A stretch of DNA of 64,000 bases from Scatomorpha sp040765295 (GCA_040765295.1 JAXGSB010000001.1:682001-746000); one strand, 5' to 3'. Positions 16,368 to 25,771 are shown, numbered from the stretch's first letter. Numbers and translations are program-made. Notes: generated by a model from the sequence alone, not told the origin.

Positions 16368-17675
16368 ATGAGCGATACAAAATATCTTGCCCATTACGGT
16401 CTTAAAGCGCTCTTAGACAAGGGCGCAAATGAAGCCGGCTGCTCTGTAACGGTAAGCCGACTCAAAGAGTTCAACTTTGAAACCGACCGCTTCACTCTAT
16501 ATAGAAGCAACACGAATCACAGTGTGAGCATGGTGTCCATAGAAGAGGGAAGATACGCAACACTGGCGGGAAATAATATATCGGAAGATGGGCTCAAAGC
16601 CCAGGCAAAGCTCTGCCTCGAGACGGGAAAAAGCTCCCCCAAGGACCCCTGCCGACGCATAGCCCCCGAGGGCAAGGAGATTAAAACCAAAGAGGGGAGC
16701 ATGGAGTACGATGAAGAAAAACTCTTCGCTCGCTGCACCGAACTTATTGAAACTGTAAAAGAAAGATATCCGACAATAGTTCTTGAGCGGTTCATAGCAG
16801 CCTATCAAAAACAAGAGAGCTGTGCTGTCTATTCAAACGGGGGAGTATATGAAAGCGAAAGAGGATTTTACAGCGCATCCTTGATGTATGGCTCAAAAAG
16901 CGGAGAAAAGTCCTCCTCATTTTATTACCAAGGACTGCTTTTACCCGACCTTGAGAGCCCGTGGATAGAAATAGACGGTCTGGACGACGATATTAGTAAA
17001 GTCTCAGTCCAGTGGGACAGCAGACCTCTTGCTTCAAACTTTGAAGGCACAGTGCTTATGACGCCAAACCAAGTTGAGGGCATTTTTGAGGATGTAATTT
17101 CTAATTTCTGCGGCGACAGCGGACTGATGTTGGAAACAAGCCTATGGAAAAATAAGCTCGGCGATAGAGTGGCAGACAAGCGTTTGAACCTCAGAATAGA
17201 GCCGCTGAATTCCAAGTTTTTGGGAGGCTCCCGCCACACGGCAGAGGGCGCAGAGGCAAAAAACTACACCATTATAGAAAGCGGGACACTTAAGAACTTT
17301 GCCCTGTCTGATTTTGCCGCCCTAAAAAAAGACCTGCCCGCCGCGCCTAACTCGGAAGCGCCGGGCTATATGGTGATTGATGCCGGTGATGAGAGCGTGC
17401 AGGAGATAATAGGCTCAATAAAAAAAGGCATACTTGTAATGCGCCTCTCGGGAGGCATGCCCGCAGCAAACGGAGATTTTTCAGCAGTGGCAAAGAACAG
17501 CTTCCTGATTGAAAACGGCGAGATAAAGTATCCTCTTAGAGAGCTCATGATAAACGGCAACCTTGCCGATATGATGAACAGTATCAAGGCTATTTCTAAA
17601 GAAACACGCGGAGGCTATAGCAGTAAAGTCCCGTTTATGGCATTTGAGCCGATGCTCATATCCGGAGCGGAATAA
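16368..17675 (+). CDS. tldE: TldE/PmbA-family protein, partner of TldD
   Basis: A 435-residue PmbA/TldE-type protein. It lacks the HExxxH motif, as expected for the non-catalytic subunit, and keeps the C-terminal LSGGMPAANGDFSAVAKNSFLIENGEI stretch typical of the family (segments LSGGMPAANGDFS and FLIENGEI). It begins one base after tldD, with AGGAGG upstream inside the tldD end, so the two are translationally coupled. It forms the TldD-TldE protease complex in the cytoplasm. Confidence 0.9.
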   Translation: MSDTKYLAHYGLKALLDKGANEAGCSVTVSRLKEFNFETDRFTLYRSNTNHSVSMVSIEEGRYATLAGNNISEDGLKAQAKLCLETGKSSPKDPCRRIAPEGKEIKTKEGSMEYDEEKLFARCTELIETVKERYPTIVLERFIAAYQKQESCAVYSNGGVYESERGFYSASLMYGSKSGEKSSSFYYQGLLLPDLESPWIEIDGLDDDISKVSVQWDSRPLASNFEGTVLMTPNQVEGIFEDVISNFCGDSGLMLETSLWKNKLGDRVADKRLNLRIEPLNSKFLGGSRHTAEGAEAKNYTIIESGTLKNFALSDFAALKKDLPAAPNSEAPGYMVIDAGDESVQEIIGSIKKGILVMRLSGGMPAANGDFSAVAKNSFLIENGEIKYPLRELMINGNLADMMNSIKAISKETRGGYSSKVPFMAFEPMLISGAE

Positions 17676-17702
17676 AGGATTTTAATAAAACAATAATATA
17701 AC

Positions 17703-17739
17703 AACTATTCCCCGAGCCTAAGACTCGGGGATAGCTGTT
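17703..17739. terminator. Hairpin after tldE
   Basis: TATTCCCCGAG-cctaaga-CTCGGGGATA forms a strong stem without a T run on the + strand, between the convergent tldE and phosphodiesterase genes. Confidence 0.5.
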
Positions 17740-17771
17740 ACTATAATTGCAATCAAAGAAACATAATAATT

Positions 17772-18257
17772 TTAAAGCGAAGAACTTTCCAGTTTCAATA
17801 TTTCGGCTTTAAACCCATCACCAATAAATTCTATCAAAGCAAAGCTTCCGCCGTAGTCAACCGAGGCGCCGGGATTTAGGAGTGTGAGTTCCGCCCGCCT
17901 CTCCATAAGGGCTTTGTGAGTGTGGCCGAAGAGACATATATCTGCGCTCTTTTCCTCGGCAGCGTAGCAGAGATTAAGCAGACTGCGTTTAACAGAATAC
18001 TTATGCCCGTGACAGGCAAATATCCTAAAGCCGAAAAGTGAAAAGCAGAGCTCAAGAGGGGCAAGGGACCCCAAGTCGCAGTTTCCCTTTAAAGAATAAA
18101 TCTGTACCTCAGGAAAGCTGAGACGGAGCTTATCGGCATCATTCGCATAGTCTCCAAGATGAAATACCGCATCGGGAGAATGAGTTAGAATCGCTCTGTG
18201 CATGGCCTTGGTGAAACCATGCGAATCCGAAAAAACAAGCAACTTTCCTCTGTTCAT
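17772..18257 (-). CDS. YfcE/MJ0936-type metallophosphodiesterase
   Basis: A 161-residue calcineurin-like phosphoesterase with all five metal motifs: SDSHG, HLGDYANDAD, GNCD, CHGHKY and FGHTHK. Small members of this family hydrolyse phosphodiesters with Mn2+. The physiological substrate is usually unknown. The start codon has no clear ribosome site, so translation may depend on the upstream gene 42 bp away. It probably belongs to a unit with the transferase gene at 18300-19397. Confidence 0.85.
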   Translation of the reverse strand: MNRGKLLVFSDSHGFTKAMHRAILTHSPDAVFHLGDYANDADKLRLSFPEVQIYSLKGNCDLGSLAPLELCFSLFGFRIFACHGHKYSVKRSLLNLCYAAEEKSADICLFGHTHKALMERRAELTLLNPGASVDYGGSFALIEFIGDGFKAEILKLESSSL

Positions 18258-18299
18258 ATATCAGTGCAAATGTTTGTATGAGCAGAAGCAGACAAGAAT

Positions 18300-19397
18300 C
18301 TAAGCTTGCGCATCATCGTTTTCCTCCAAACGGACCTCAGTCCTTCTCTGCTTCACAGTTTTGATGGTGTTGTAAATAAGAAAGCCCATGAGTGAGGTGC
18401 AAACATACAGAATATAAATCGCAATCAAACGAACTCTGCCCTCAGTGGCCATGGTGAGAGAAAAAAGACCCAAGAGAGAGGAAACCATAGTCATAAGAGA
18501 AACGGCCTCTTTCTGATTGAAGCCATAGTCCAGAAGCCTGTGGTGCAGATGCTTCTTGTCTGCATGCATGGGGTTTTGTTTTTCTTTAAGGCGTCTGAAA
18601 AAGGCCAGAGCCGTGTCAAGAACAGGGAGGGCAAGAGCCAGGAAAGGCACAAGGAAGGTTATTGCTGTATGCAATTTAAACGCGCCCTGAATCGAGACTG
18701 TTGAAAGTATATAGCCCAAAAAAAGCGAACCGGTATCACCCATAAAAATTTTGGCAGGGTGAGAATTATAGGGTAAAAAGCCCAAAAGCGCTCCGATTAA
18801 CGCAAGCAGCATTATGCTCACATCGATATCGCAAAGGCTTATCGCAATAACGAGCATGGTGGCAGCCGAAACCATAGAAAGCGAAGCGGCCAACCCGTCT
18901 AGCCCGTCTATAAGATTCAAGGCATTAGTTATCCCCACTATCCAAAGAAGAGTGAACAAAAACGAGAAAATGCCGAGATTCATAACATAGGCGCCACCCG
19001 AGAATGAGAAAAACCTGAGATGTTCAATCACCACTCCGTGCGACATAGCAAAGATTGCGGCAATGATTTGAACAAGCAATTTTAAAAGGGGTGGAAGAGG
19101 CCTGATATCGTCTACAATTCCGCAGACTACGAGTAAAACAGCGCCGTAAATGACTCCCCTGAGCTCCCTTGTAAATTCAGGCAAAAGAAAAAGTCCGAAA
19201 GAGAAGCCTATGAAAATTGCAAGCCCCCCCATCCTCTCGGTTGGACTATCGTGTATGTGCCTTACAGAATCGGGGACATCAATTGCGCCGGCTTTGTTGG
19301 CAAGTTTTTTTACCAGCGGGGTCAGGGCAAAGCTGAGTAAAAACGAAAAAAACAGCGCCATGACCAAGCTAAAGAGATTTTCTTCAATAAACAGCAT
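18300..19397 (-). CDS. Undecaprenyl-phosphate sugar-1-phosphate transferase, WecA/TagO type
   Basis: A 365-residue polytopic protein of the MraY/WecA family with about ten to eleven membrane helices. Catalytic Asp motifs are visible: VDDIRPL, the NALNLIDGLDGLA segment, a GDTGS loop (FMGDTGSLFLGY), and the cytoplasmic HADKKHLHHRL loop typical of WecA/TagO rather than MraY. It would load GlcNAc-1-phosphate, or a related sugar, on the lipid carrier to begin teichoic-acid or polysaccharide synthesis. It follows trpS on the same strand with a short gap. Confidence 0.88.
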   Translation of the reverse strand: MLFIEENLFSLVMALFFSFLLSFALTPLVKKLANKAGAIDVPDSVRHIHDSPTERMGGLAIFIGFSFGLFLLPEFTRELRGVIYGAVLLVVCGIVDDIRPLPPLLKLLVQIIAAIFAMSHGVVIEHLRFFSFSGGAYVMNLGIFSFLFTLLWIVGITNALNLIDGLDGLAASLSMVSAATMLVIAISLCDIDVSIMLLALIGALLGFLPYNSHPAKIFMGDTGSLFLGYILSTVSIQGAFKLHTAITFLVPFLALALPVLDTALAFFRRLKEKQNPMHADKKHLHHRLLDYGFNQKEAVSLMTMVSSLLGLFSLTMATEGRVRLIAIYILYVCTSLMGFLIYNTIKTVKQRRTEVRLEENDDAQA

Positions 19398-19409
19398 TTC
19401 AACTCATCA

Positions 19410-20420
19410 TTACTTTGCAGCTATAAAGCCCAGCTTTTTGTACACTTTTCTCAGTGTTCGATTGGCCTTCCATGCGGCCTTTTCCGCGCCAAGCTTATAT
19501 ACGGACTCAAGATAGCTCTTGTCTTTAAGTATTCTAAGGCTTTCTTCTCTAATCGGCCTGAGGGTCTCAACAACCGCTTCGCCAACAGCTTTTTTAAAGT
19601 CGCCGTACCCCTTGCCGAAAAACTCTTTTTCAATATCTGCTGCACTTTTGCCGGTGCATGAAGAGTATATCGAAATGAGATTTGCCACTCCGGGTTTTTC
19701 ACTTGGAGCATATCTCACACAGTTTTCCGAGGAATCCGAATCTGTAATGGCGCGCCTGAATTTGCGAATTATGTTCTCCGGGCTGTCCATCATATAAACA
19801 CAGCCGTTTTGATCGGGATCCGATTTCGACATTTTGTTTTCCGGGGTGGCCAAGCTCATGATTCTGGCGCCAATCCTCGGTATATATGCCTCGGGTATTT
19901 TGAAAACATCTCCATAGATGTTGTTAAAACGAATAGCTATATCGCGGCTGAGTTCGACATGCTGGCGCTGATCGTCGCCTACCGGGACAATGTCTGTCTG
20001 ATACAGCAGGATATCGGCGGCCATAAGGGTGGGATAGGTGAACAGCCCGCCGTTTACATTCTCTTTATGCTGTCGGCTTTTGTCCTTAAATTGTGTCATT
20101 CGCGAAAGTTCCCCGAACATTGTGTAGCAATTTAAAACCCAAGCAAGCTCTGCGTGCGCAGAAACGTGCGACTGTACAAAGAGGGTCACTTTCTCCGGGT
20201 CTAAGCCGGCGGCTATATACTGCGCAAGCTGTTCCAATGTCCGGCGTCTGAGTTCTGCGGGATTTTGCCTGACCGTTATGGCATGAAGATCTACAATGCA
20301 ATAGTATGCCTCATAGTCGTCAATCATCTCCACCCAGTTTTTAATTGCGCCCATATACGAGCCCAAAGTAAGCGAACCGGAGGGTTGAATCCCTGAAAAC
20401 ATGATTTTTTTCTCTTCCAT
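19410..20420 (-). CDS. trpS: Tryptophanyl-tRNA synthetase
   Basis: A 336-residue class I aminoacyl-tRNA synthetase charging tRNA-Trp. The N-terminal GIQPSGSLTLGSYMGAIKNW block corresponds to the HIGH motif in the TrpRS form, and the loop NKMSKSDP supplies KMSKS. Length is that of bacterial TrpRS. A promoter (TTGAAA, 17 nt, TAAAAT) is read at 20457-20485 on the same strand. Confidence 0.96.
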   Translation of the reverse strand: MEEKKIMFSGIQPSGSLTLGSYMGAIKNWVEMIDDYEAYYCIVDLHAITVRQNPAELRRRTLEQLAQYIAAGLDPEKVTLFVQSHVSAHAELAWVLNCYTMFGELSRMTQFKDKSRQHKENVNGGLFTYPTLMAADILLYQTDIVPVGDDQRQHVELSRDIAIRFNNIYGDVFKIPEAYIPRIGARIMSLATPENKMSKSDPDQNGCVYMMDSPENIIRKFRRAITDSDSSENCVRYAPSEKPGVANLISIYSSCTGKSAADIEKEFFGKGYGDFKKAVGEAVVETLRPIREESLRILKDKSYLESVYKLGAEKAAWKANRTLRKVYKKLGFIAAK

Positions 20421-20456
20421 ATCGAACCTCTTGCATAATACTTAAAAATCCTCAAT

Positions 20457-20485
20457 ATTTTAACACTTATGTATAAGCATTTCAA
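20457..20485 (-). promoter_or_regulatory. Promoter of trpS
   Basis: Reverse strand: TTGAAA (20480-20485), 17-nt spacer, TAAAAT (20457-20462). Close to and divergent from the gltX promoter. Confidence 0.65.
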
Positions 20486-20498
20486 GCAAATAGGGAGC

Positions 20499-20527
20499 TT
20501 GACAAAAAAGCCTGTTTAAAATATCAT
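20499..20527 (+). promoter_or_regulatory. Promoter of gltX
   Basis: TTGACA (20499-20504), 17-nt spacer, TATCAT (20522-20527). Confidence 0.7.
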
Positions 20528-20554
20528 AAAATCCGAATTTGGAGGCGAAAAACA

Positions 20555-22054
20555 ATGACTGATAAGAGCTTTTATGAAGAAAACGAGAAGAAAATTCCGA
20601 TGGGCAGGGTGAGAACCCGCTTTGCGCCAAGTCCAACCGGATATATGCATATAGGCAATCTGCGCACAGCTCTCTACACATATTTTATTGCCCGCAATAT
20701 GAAGGGTGATTTTGTCCTCAGGATAGAAGATACCGACAGACAGCGGCTTGTCAGCGATGCAGTTGACATAATATATGAAACGCTGGAGATTTGCGGCCTT
20801 GAATGCGACGAAAGTCCGCTGATAGGGGGACCTGTCGGCCCCTATGTTCAGAGTGAGCGCAAAGAAATATACGGCAAATATGCAGAGCTTCTAATAGAAA
20901 AAGGCTTTGCATACCGCTGCTTCTGTGAAAAAATCGAGCCCGAAGAAAACTACGATGAGCACGATGAAAAGAGCTTTGAAAGGACAGAAGATCCCTGCCG
21001 CAATCTATCACGAGAGGAGTCGGAGAGATTGGTCTTAGAGGGCAGAGAGCATGTTGTTCGTCAAAGGATAGAGCCGGTCGGAAGCACAAAAGTTTTTGAT
21101 GAGATTTTTGGCGAGATAGAAGTGCCCAACGAGGAGCTAGACGAACAGGTGCTCATAAAGAGAGAAGGGCTCCCGACATATAACTTTGCAAATGTAGTAG
21201 ATGACCATCTTATGGGTATAAGCCATGTTGTCAGAGGCACCGAGTATCTTTCAAGCGCCCCCAAATACAACTTGCTCTATAAGGCGTTTGGCTGGGAGTT
21301 GCCCAAATATGTCCACTGCCCGCCTGTTATGAGGGATGCGCAGAACAAGCTTTCAAAACGCCGCGGCGATCCTTCATTTCAGGACCTTTTAGAAAAGGGA
21401 TTTATTCCCGAGGCTATAGTAAACTATTGCGCCTTTCTGGGCTGGTCTCCCGGTGGAGAAAGAGAAATCTATTCACTGGAGGAACTTTGCGAAATATTTA
21501 AAATAAGCGGCATATCCAAGTCTCCTTCCATCTTCGATATTGAAAAGCTCAAGTGGATGAACTCCGAGTATTTGAGGAATATGAGCTTGGAGAAGTTCTT
21601 AGAGTATGCCGAGCCTTATATAAGACAGACTGTCAAAAATCCGAATGTCGAGCTTTTAAAGATAGCCGCAATACTTCAAAAGCGCACCGAGGTTCTCACC
21701 GAAATACCCGGAAAGCTGGGTTTTATCGACGAGCTTCCCGACTACGATATAGAGTTCTATACAAATAAAAGATCAAAGACAGATCCCGAGGTTTCTCTGC
21801 AAATGCTTCACGAATGCAAGAAGCTAATTGCAGACATCGAAGAGTGGAACGAGGAGAGCATAAAAGAGAATCTTATCAGTCGAGCCTTAGAGCTGGGTGT
21901 TAAAAATGCAACTCTGATGTGGCCTTTGCGGATAGCGGTTTCGGGCGAGCTCGTAACTCCGGGCGGGGCTGTTGAGATTTGCGATATTCTGGGCAAAGAA
22001 GAATGCCTTAATAGAATAGGGCACGGAATCGATATTTTGAGTAAAGAGGCTTAA
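20555..22054 (+). CDS. gltX: Glutamyl-tRNA synthetase
   Basis: A 499-residue class I synthetase. RFAPSPTGYMHIGNLRTA holds the HIGH motif (HIGN), RIEDTDRQR is the GluRS signature, and KLSKRRGD is the KMSKS loop. A strong GGAGG precedes the ATG at 20555. In Clostridia this enzyme is normally non-discriminating and charges both tRNA-Glu and tRNA-Gln, which cannot be decided here. It is divergent from trpS with the two promoters back to back. Confidence 0.96.
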   Translation: MTDKSFYEENEKKIPMGRVRTRFAPSPTGYMHIGNLRTALYTYFIARNMKGDFVLRIEDTDRQRLVSDAVDIIYETLEICGLECDESPLIGGPVGPYVQSERKEIYGKYAELLIEKGFAYRCFCEKIEPEENYDEHDEKSFERTEDPCRNLSREESERLVLEGREHVVRQRIEPVGSTKVFDEIFGEIEVPNEELDEQVLIKREGLPTYNFANVVDDHLMGISHVVRGTEYLSSAPKYNLLYKAFGWELPKYVHCPPVMRDAQNKLSKRRGDPSFQDLLEKGFIPEAIVNYCAFLGWSPGGEREIYSLEELCEIFKISGISKSPSIFDIEKLKWMNSEYLRNMSLEKFLEYAEPYIRQTVKNPNVELLKIAAILQKRTEVLTEIPGKLGFIDELPDYDIEFYTNKRSKTDPEVSLQMLHECKKLIADIEEWNEESIKENLISRALELGVKNATLMWPLRIAVSGELVTPGGAVEICDILGKEECLNRIGHGIDILSKEA

Positions 22055-22111
22055 ATAAGGGTGAAAACACGGTAAATTTGTATATTTTTGCAAGAAAATT
22101 TCTTCAGTATC

Positions 22112-22140
22112 TTGACTATTTTAAAGCCTGATAGTAATAT
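22112..22140 (+). promoter_or_regulatory. Promoter of the zinc-ribbon/Ig-like protein gene
   Basis: TTGACT (22112-22117), 17-nt spacer, TAATAT (22135-22140). Confidence 0.65.
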
Positions 22141-22193
22141 ATCCTAAGGAAATAGTAAACAAATTCCGATATTTTCGCACAGGAGGTCTCAAG

Positions 22194-22817
22194 ATGGCTT
22201 TTCTACCTAAAGCAACTTGCCGGCGCTGCGGCAGGGAATATGAGGGCTTCAGAAGCCGGTGTCCGTACTGCGGCACCAGAAAAGTGAGGCAGAGCGAGCG
22301 TACACCTTCAACGACAGCAGGTCTTAATGAGGGCACATCCGCATACGCGAGAAGAGATTTAAATACAAGATGGCAGCTTATTTTCGCGGTCATATTGCTT
22401 GTGGCCGTATTGCTTGCCGTAATAGTTCTTGTGAGCCAGGGGCTCAATCAAAAGGTCAAAGCCACGCCGACTCCGGCTATAAGCACAATGACTTTCACTC
22501 CGATTCCGCCGACGGAAACACCGCCTCCCACACCAACTCCGACTTTGGAGAAGTTTGTTATTATGAGCTATGCTAATGAGACGAACGACATAACCATCCA
22601 AAAAGTCGGTCAGGGAGCACAGTTGCAGGCCCAGGCTTACCCCAACAATATAGATATTGCGGGGCATGTCAAATGGACATCGGCTGACGAGAAGATTGTC
22701 ACGGTTTCGAGTACGGGCTTTGTCGAGGCTGTCGGTGTCGGTTGGACAAAGGTTACGGCCGAATGCTTCGGTTTTACGGCGGAAGTAATCTGCCGCGTCC
22801 GAGAAGCTGCCGAGTAA
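22194..22817 (+). CDS. Zinc-ribbon, single-TM protein with Ig-like (BIG2-type) domain
   Basis: 207 residues. The N-terminal zinc ribbon (CRRCGREY...CPYCG, residues 9-26) is followed by a transmembrane helix (about 60-82), a Pro/Thr-rich linker, and a C-terminal beta domain with VKWTSADEKIVTVSSTG and VGWTKVTAE, the typical BIG2 pattern. The topology puts the zinc ribbon inside and the Ig-like domain outside. AGGAGG precedes the ATG. Function is unknown. The same architecture, zinc ribbon plus membrane span, recurs at 36.8 and 38.7 kb. Confidence 0.75.
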   Translation: MAFLPKATCRRCGREYEGFRSRCPYCGTRKVRQSERTPSTTAGLNEGTSAYARRDLNTRWQLIFAVILLVAVLLAVIVLVSQGLNQKVKATPTPAISTMTFTPIPPTETPPPTPTPTLEKFVIMSYANETNDITIQKVGQGAQLQAQAYPNNIDIAGHVKWTSADEKIVTVSSTGFVEAVGVGWTKVTAECFGFTAEVICRVREAAE

Positions 22818-22839
22818 CAGAATTCGGATAAAAACGTAT

Positions 22840-22870
22840 AAAGACCGCGGCCGAATGCCGCGGTCTTTTA
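22840..22870. terminator. Bidirectional terminator
   Basis: AAAGACCGCGG-ccgaatg-CCGCGGTCTTTT between two convergent genes. Confidence 0.9.
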
Positions 22871-22885
22871 ATATCAGAAGAGAGA

Positions 22886-23428
22886 CTAAGACTGCTTTTC
22901 AAAATACCTTTTTGCTCTCAGGGCAGCAATAACGGTTTTCCCGTCCGAAATCTTGTTTTCATCAATCAGTTTAATAAGTTCATCAAGCTTCATTGTTTTC
23001 AGTTCCACAAATTCGTCTTCATCAGGACAGGGGGTGCCGTTCTTCAAATCCGTGGCCAGATAGAGATGCAGCTTTTCGGTTGAAAAACCGGGAGACGTAA
23101 AAACATCCCCAAGTGAAATCCAATTGCCGGCGCTGCAGCCTGTCTCCTCTATAAGCTCTCGTTTTGCGCATAAAAGCGGGTCTTCACCCGGTTCCAGCTT
23201 ACCGGCGGGAGCCTCAAGCATAAGACTTTCGGCGGCATATCTGTACTGTTCCACCAGATATACGTTTCCGTCATTGTCAACGGGCAGTATGCACACGCCG
23301 CCGGGATGGACTACAATTTCTCTTTTTGCGGATTTCTTATTCGGCAGTTCAATATCATCCATCAAAACATCAACGATTATACCTTCATAGAGCTTGCGGC
23401 TGCGGATTTTCTTTTCAAATTTATACAT
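22886..23428 (-). CDS. Nudix hydrolase, ADP-ribose pyrophosphatase type
   Basis: 180 residues with a complete Nudix box at 76-98 (G, E82, REL at 90-92, EE at 94-95, G97), which binds Mg2+ and cleaves nucleoside diphosphate derivatives. The upstream VEQYRYAAESLMLEAPAGKLE segment (key part PAGKLEPGE) is characteristic of ADP-ribose pyrophosphatases. The ATG at 23428 is chosen for AGGAGG eight bases upstream. Earlier in-frame ATGs lack a site. It probably removes free ADP-ribose. Confidence 0.9.
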   Translation of the reverse strand: MYKFEKKIRSRKLYEGIIVDVLMDDIELPNKKSAKREIVVHPGGVCILPVDNDGNVYLVEQYRYAAESLMLEAPAGKLEPGEDPLLCAKRELIEETGCSAGNWISLGDVFTSPGFSTEKLHLYLATDLKNGTPCPDEDEFVELKTMKLDELIKLIDENKISDGKTVIAALRAKRYFEKQS

Positions 23429-23613
23429 ATACCGAACCTCCTCGTACATATCGGAGTATAACAGAGAACGAGGCTCTTTTCTACTCAAAATATGATTTTG
23501 AAAAAGACAAGGTCTGTGATAAAATATTTGTGTAAAACTTGGCCAAATTTACTGAAAATGGCTGGATTCAAGTTTTACGCCCGGATGCAGAGAATATAAA
23601 CGGAGGAGATCAA

Positions 23614-24084
23614 TTGTCAAAAAAAGACAATATAAAACGAATAGCATCAAATCGCAAGGCATTTCACGACTATTTTGTCCTAGACAGAATAGAGGCGGGT
23701 ATAGAGCTCTTCGGCACAGAGGTCAAGTCCTTGAGAAACGGCAGTGTCAACCTTAAGGATTCTTTCTGCATCATAAAAGACGACGAGGTCTTTGCAAGGG
23801 GAGTGCACATCTCGCCCTATGAAAAAGGCAATATCTTCAACAGAGACCCCAAAAGGCCGAAGCGCCTCCTTCTGCACAAGCGGGAAATTCGAAGGCTCAA
23901 GTCAAGGATTATGGAAGACGGCCTTACCCTGATTCCGCTTTCGCTCTACTTCAAAGACAGAAGAGCAAAGCTTGAGCTGGGAGTTTGCAAGGGGAAAAAG
24001 CTCTACGACAAGCGCGAGAGCGAGGCCGAAAACAGAATCAGGCGAGAACTTGAAAGAACAATAAAGGAGAACAACTACAGATGA
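23614..24084 (+). CDS. smpB: SsrA-binding protein SmpB
   Basis: 156 residues, the usual SmpB size. Motifs are IASNRKAFHDYF near the start, the EVKSLRNGSVNLKDSF segment, and a basic C-terminal tail. SmpB binds tmRNA and brings it to stalled ribosomes. The start is a TTG at 23614 with GGAGGAG seven bases upstream; an upstream TTG would add 25 residues without a ribosome site. The stop overlaps the ppiB start, and ssrA itself follows, giving an smpB-ppiB-ssrA arrangement. Confidence 0.95.
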   Translation: MSKKDNIKRIASNRKAFHDYFVLDRIEAGIELFGTEVKSLRNGSVNLKDSFCIIKDDEVFARGVHISPYEKGNIFNRDPKRPKRLLLHKREIRRLKSRIMEDGLTLIPLSLYFKDRRAKLELGVCKGKKLYDKRESEAENRIRRELERTIKENNYR

Positions 24085-24599
24085 CAAATCCCATAGTAAC
24101 TATCGAAATGGAAAACGGCGATATCATGAAGGCCGAGCTCTATCCTGAAATCGCTCCCAATACCGTCAACAACTTTTTGTCTCTTATAAAGAAAGGCTTT
24201 TACGACGGAATCTGCTTTCACAGGGTCATAAACGGCTTTATGATTCAAGGCGGCGACCCCGAAGGCAGGGGCACGGGCGGTCCGGGCTATTGCATAAAGG
24301 GCGAGTTTAAGGCCAACGGATTTAAGAACGAGCTAAGACATGAGAGAGGGGTTCTCTCGATGGCAAGAACAAATGCGCCAAATTCGGCAGGAAGTCAATT
24401 TTTCATTATGCATCACAATGCGCCTCATCTCGACGGACAGTATGCAGGATTCGGCAAGCTCATAGAGGGCTTTGATGTACTCGATAAAATTGCAAATACC
24501 CAAACAGACAGATCCGACAGACCCAGAAATGCGCAGATTATCAAGACGATGACAGTTGAATGCTTCGGGGAGGAATATCCCGAAGTCGAAAAATACTGA
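24081..24599 (+). CDS. ppiB: Cyclophilin-type peptidyl-prolyl isomerase
   Basis: A 172-residue cytoplasmic cyclophilin. It shows FHRVINGFMIQGGDP (catalytic Arg and Phe), the MARTNAPNSAGSQFFIMH segment and LDGQYAGFGK. No signal peptide is present. The ATG overlaps the smpB stop (ATGA), so it is coupled to smpB. It assists folding by proline isomerisation. Confidence 0.94.
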   Translation: MTNPIVTIEMENGDIMKAELYPEIAPNTVNNFLSLIKKGFYDGICFHRVINGFMIQGGDPEGRGTGGPGYCIKGEFKANGFKNELRHERGVLSMARTNAPNSAGSQFFIMHHNAPHLDGQYAGFGKLIEGFDVLDKIANTQTDRSDRPRNAQIIKTMTVECFGEEYPEVEKY

Positions 24600-24642
24600 T
24601 TCTTTACTTAACTCGGATTATGTTGTATAATTCGAGTCCCAT

Positions 24643-24990
24643 GGGGTCGTAATGGTTTCGACGGGGATGTAGAATCCGGAATAGCGGGCGGATGCGCTGA
24701 CCATCCTTAAAATCGGCAATTATAAATTAAAGAACAGTAAAGAAACTGCTCTCCTCGCTGCTTAAGCAGTGAGCGTCTTGACCGAGAGGGCCACGGCTCG
24801 GTAAAGGCGTCGATTAGTGGCGAACGAGAGTGCGCAAAGCTTTGAGCGCACCATGCATTAATGAAGCTACCGACCGCGGAAGATAGTGAGGCGTCTTCCG
24901 CGCAGGGGAATCTAAAACGACTCACTGCGCCCGGAGAAGTTTCGGTGGACGCATTTTCGGACGCGGGTTCGACTCCCGCCGACTCCACCA
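24643..24990 (+). ncRNA. ssrA: tmRNA (SsrA)
   Basis: A 348-nt one-piece tmRNA. The 5' GGGGTCG pairs with the 3' GACTCC before ACCA, the T-arm is GCGGGTTCGACTCCCGC, and CCA is encoded. The tag reading frame is 24715-24765, encoding GNYKLKNSKETALLAA and then TAA. A -10 TATAAT lies at 24626-24631. It rescues stalled ribosomes with SmpB, encoded just upstream. An IS remnant begins at the base after CCA. Confidence 0.96.
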
Positions 24991-25771
24991 CATTTTGTCC
25001 GAAAAGCCGGAATAAAGCCGGTTTTTCGGACATTTTTCTTTGTTTTTTGTACTTTTTTTGAAAAATATGAAGCAGCCGTTCATCACATGGCCGCTATCAG
25101 TGCCTTTGCTCCTATCATATTGATTGCTCTTCTTCTGTTGCAGTTTCAGATTGGTCACACTCCTCCATTTCCTCAAGATATTTCTTTATCTTCTCATCTA
25201 TATGTGCCAGCTTCTTTTCCAATACCTCTTTATTGTAGCAATTATCTTTACTGTTTACTGCTCGTATTTTGCTCCCGTCTATTGCCAGAAGCTCTCGATT
25301 ATATAGTCCAAGCTTTATACACAGTTTTCCAAAGGCGCGAAATGTATTGCGTATTGCAGATGCATTTTCCTTTCGAAAATCTGAAATAGTCCGAAAGTCA
25401 GGCTTTAACTCTCCAAGCAGATAGAAAAGTTCTATGTTCCTCCTGCATTCTCTCATCAGCATACGGCTGGAGCGAATTCGATTGAGATAGCCATAAATAT
25501 ACAGTTTCAATAAATCTCTCGGATCATAGGCAGGTCGGCCGGTCTGAGCAGGTTGGGATTTTGAAAATCCCAATCCTTCCATATCCAAAGAATCTACAAA
25601 CGCATCAATCACACGCACCGGATTTTCTTCACCTATATAGTCCTCAACACATTCAGGCAGAAAGCTGATTTGCATACGATCTTTCTTTTCTATATACTTC
25701 ATCTTTTTCACTCACCTCTTGAACTATTTTAACATATTTCCACCCTTATTCCTCTCTTTTCGGACAGTCTG
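24991..25771 (-). mobile_element. IS1182-like element, internally deleted copy after tmRNA CCA
   Basis: 781 bp with both ends intact: left end CATTTTGTCCGAAAAG with its hairpin, right end CTTTTCGGACAGTCTG. ACCA flanks both sides (24987-24990 and 25772-25775). About 1 kb of the transposase gene is missing at a junction near 25130. Having both ends, it could be moved by the full-length copy's transposase. The sequence at 25135-25160 matches the third copy better than the first. Confidence 0.85.
25130..25702 (-). pseudogene. IS1182 transposase, N-terminal remnant
   Basis: Encodes about the first 190 residues of the same transposase (FLPECVEDYI, YDPRDLLKLYIYGYLNRIRS, AIDGSKI) and then stops soon after the deletion junction. 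The catalytic second Asp and Glu are lost, so it is inactive. Confidence 0.9.
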
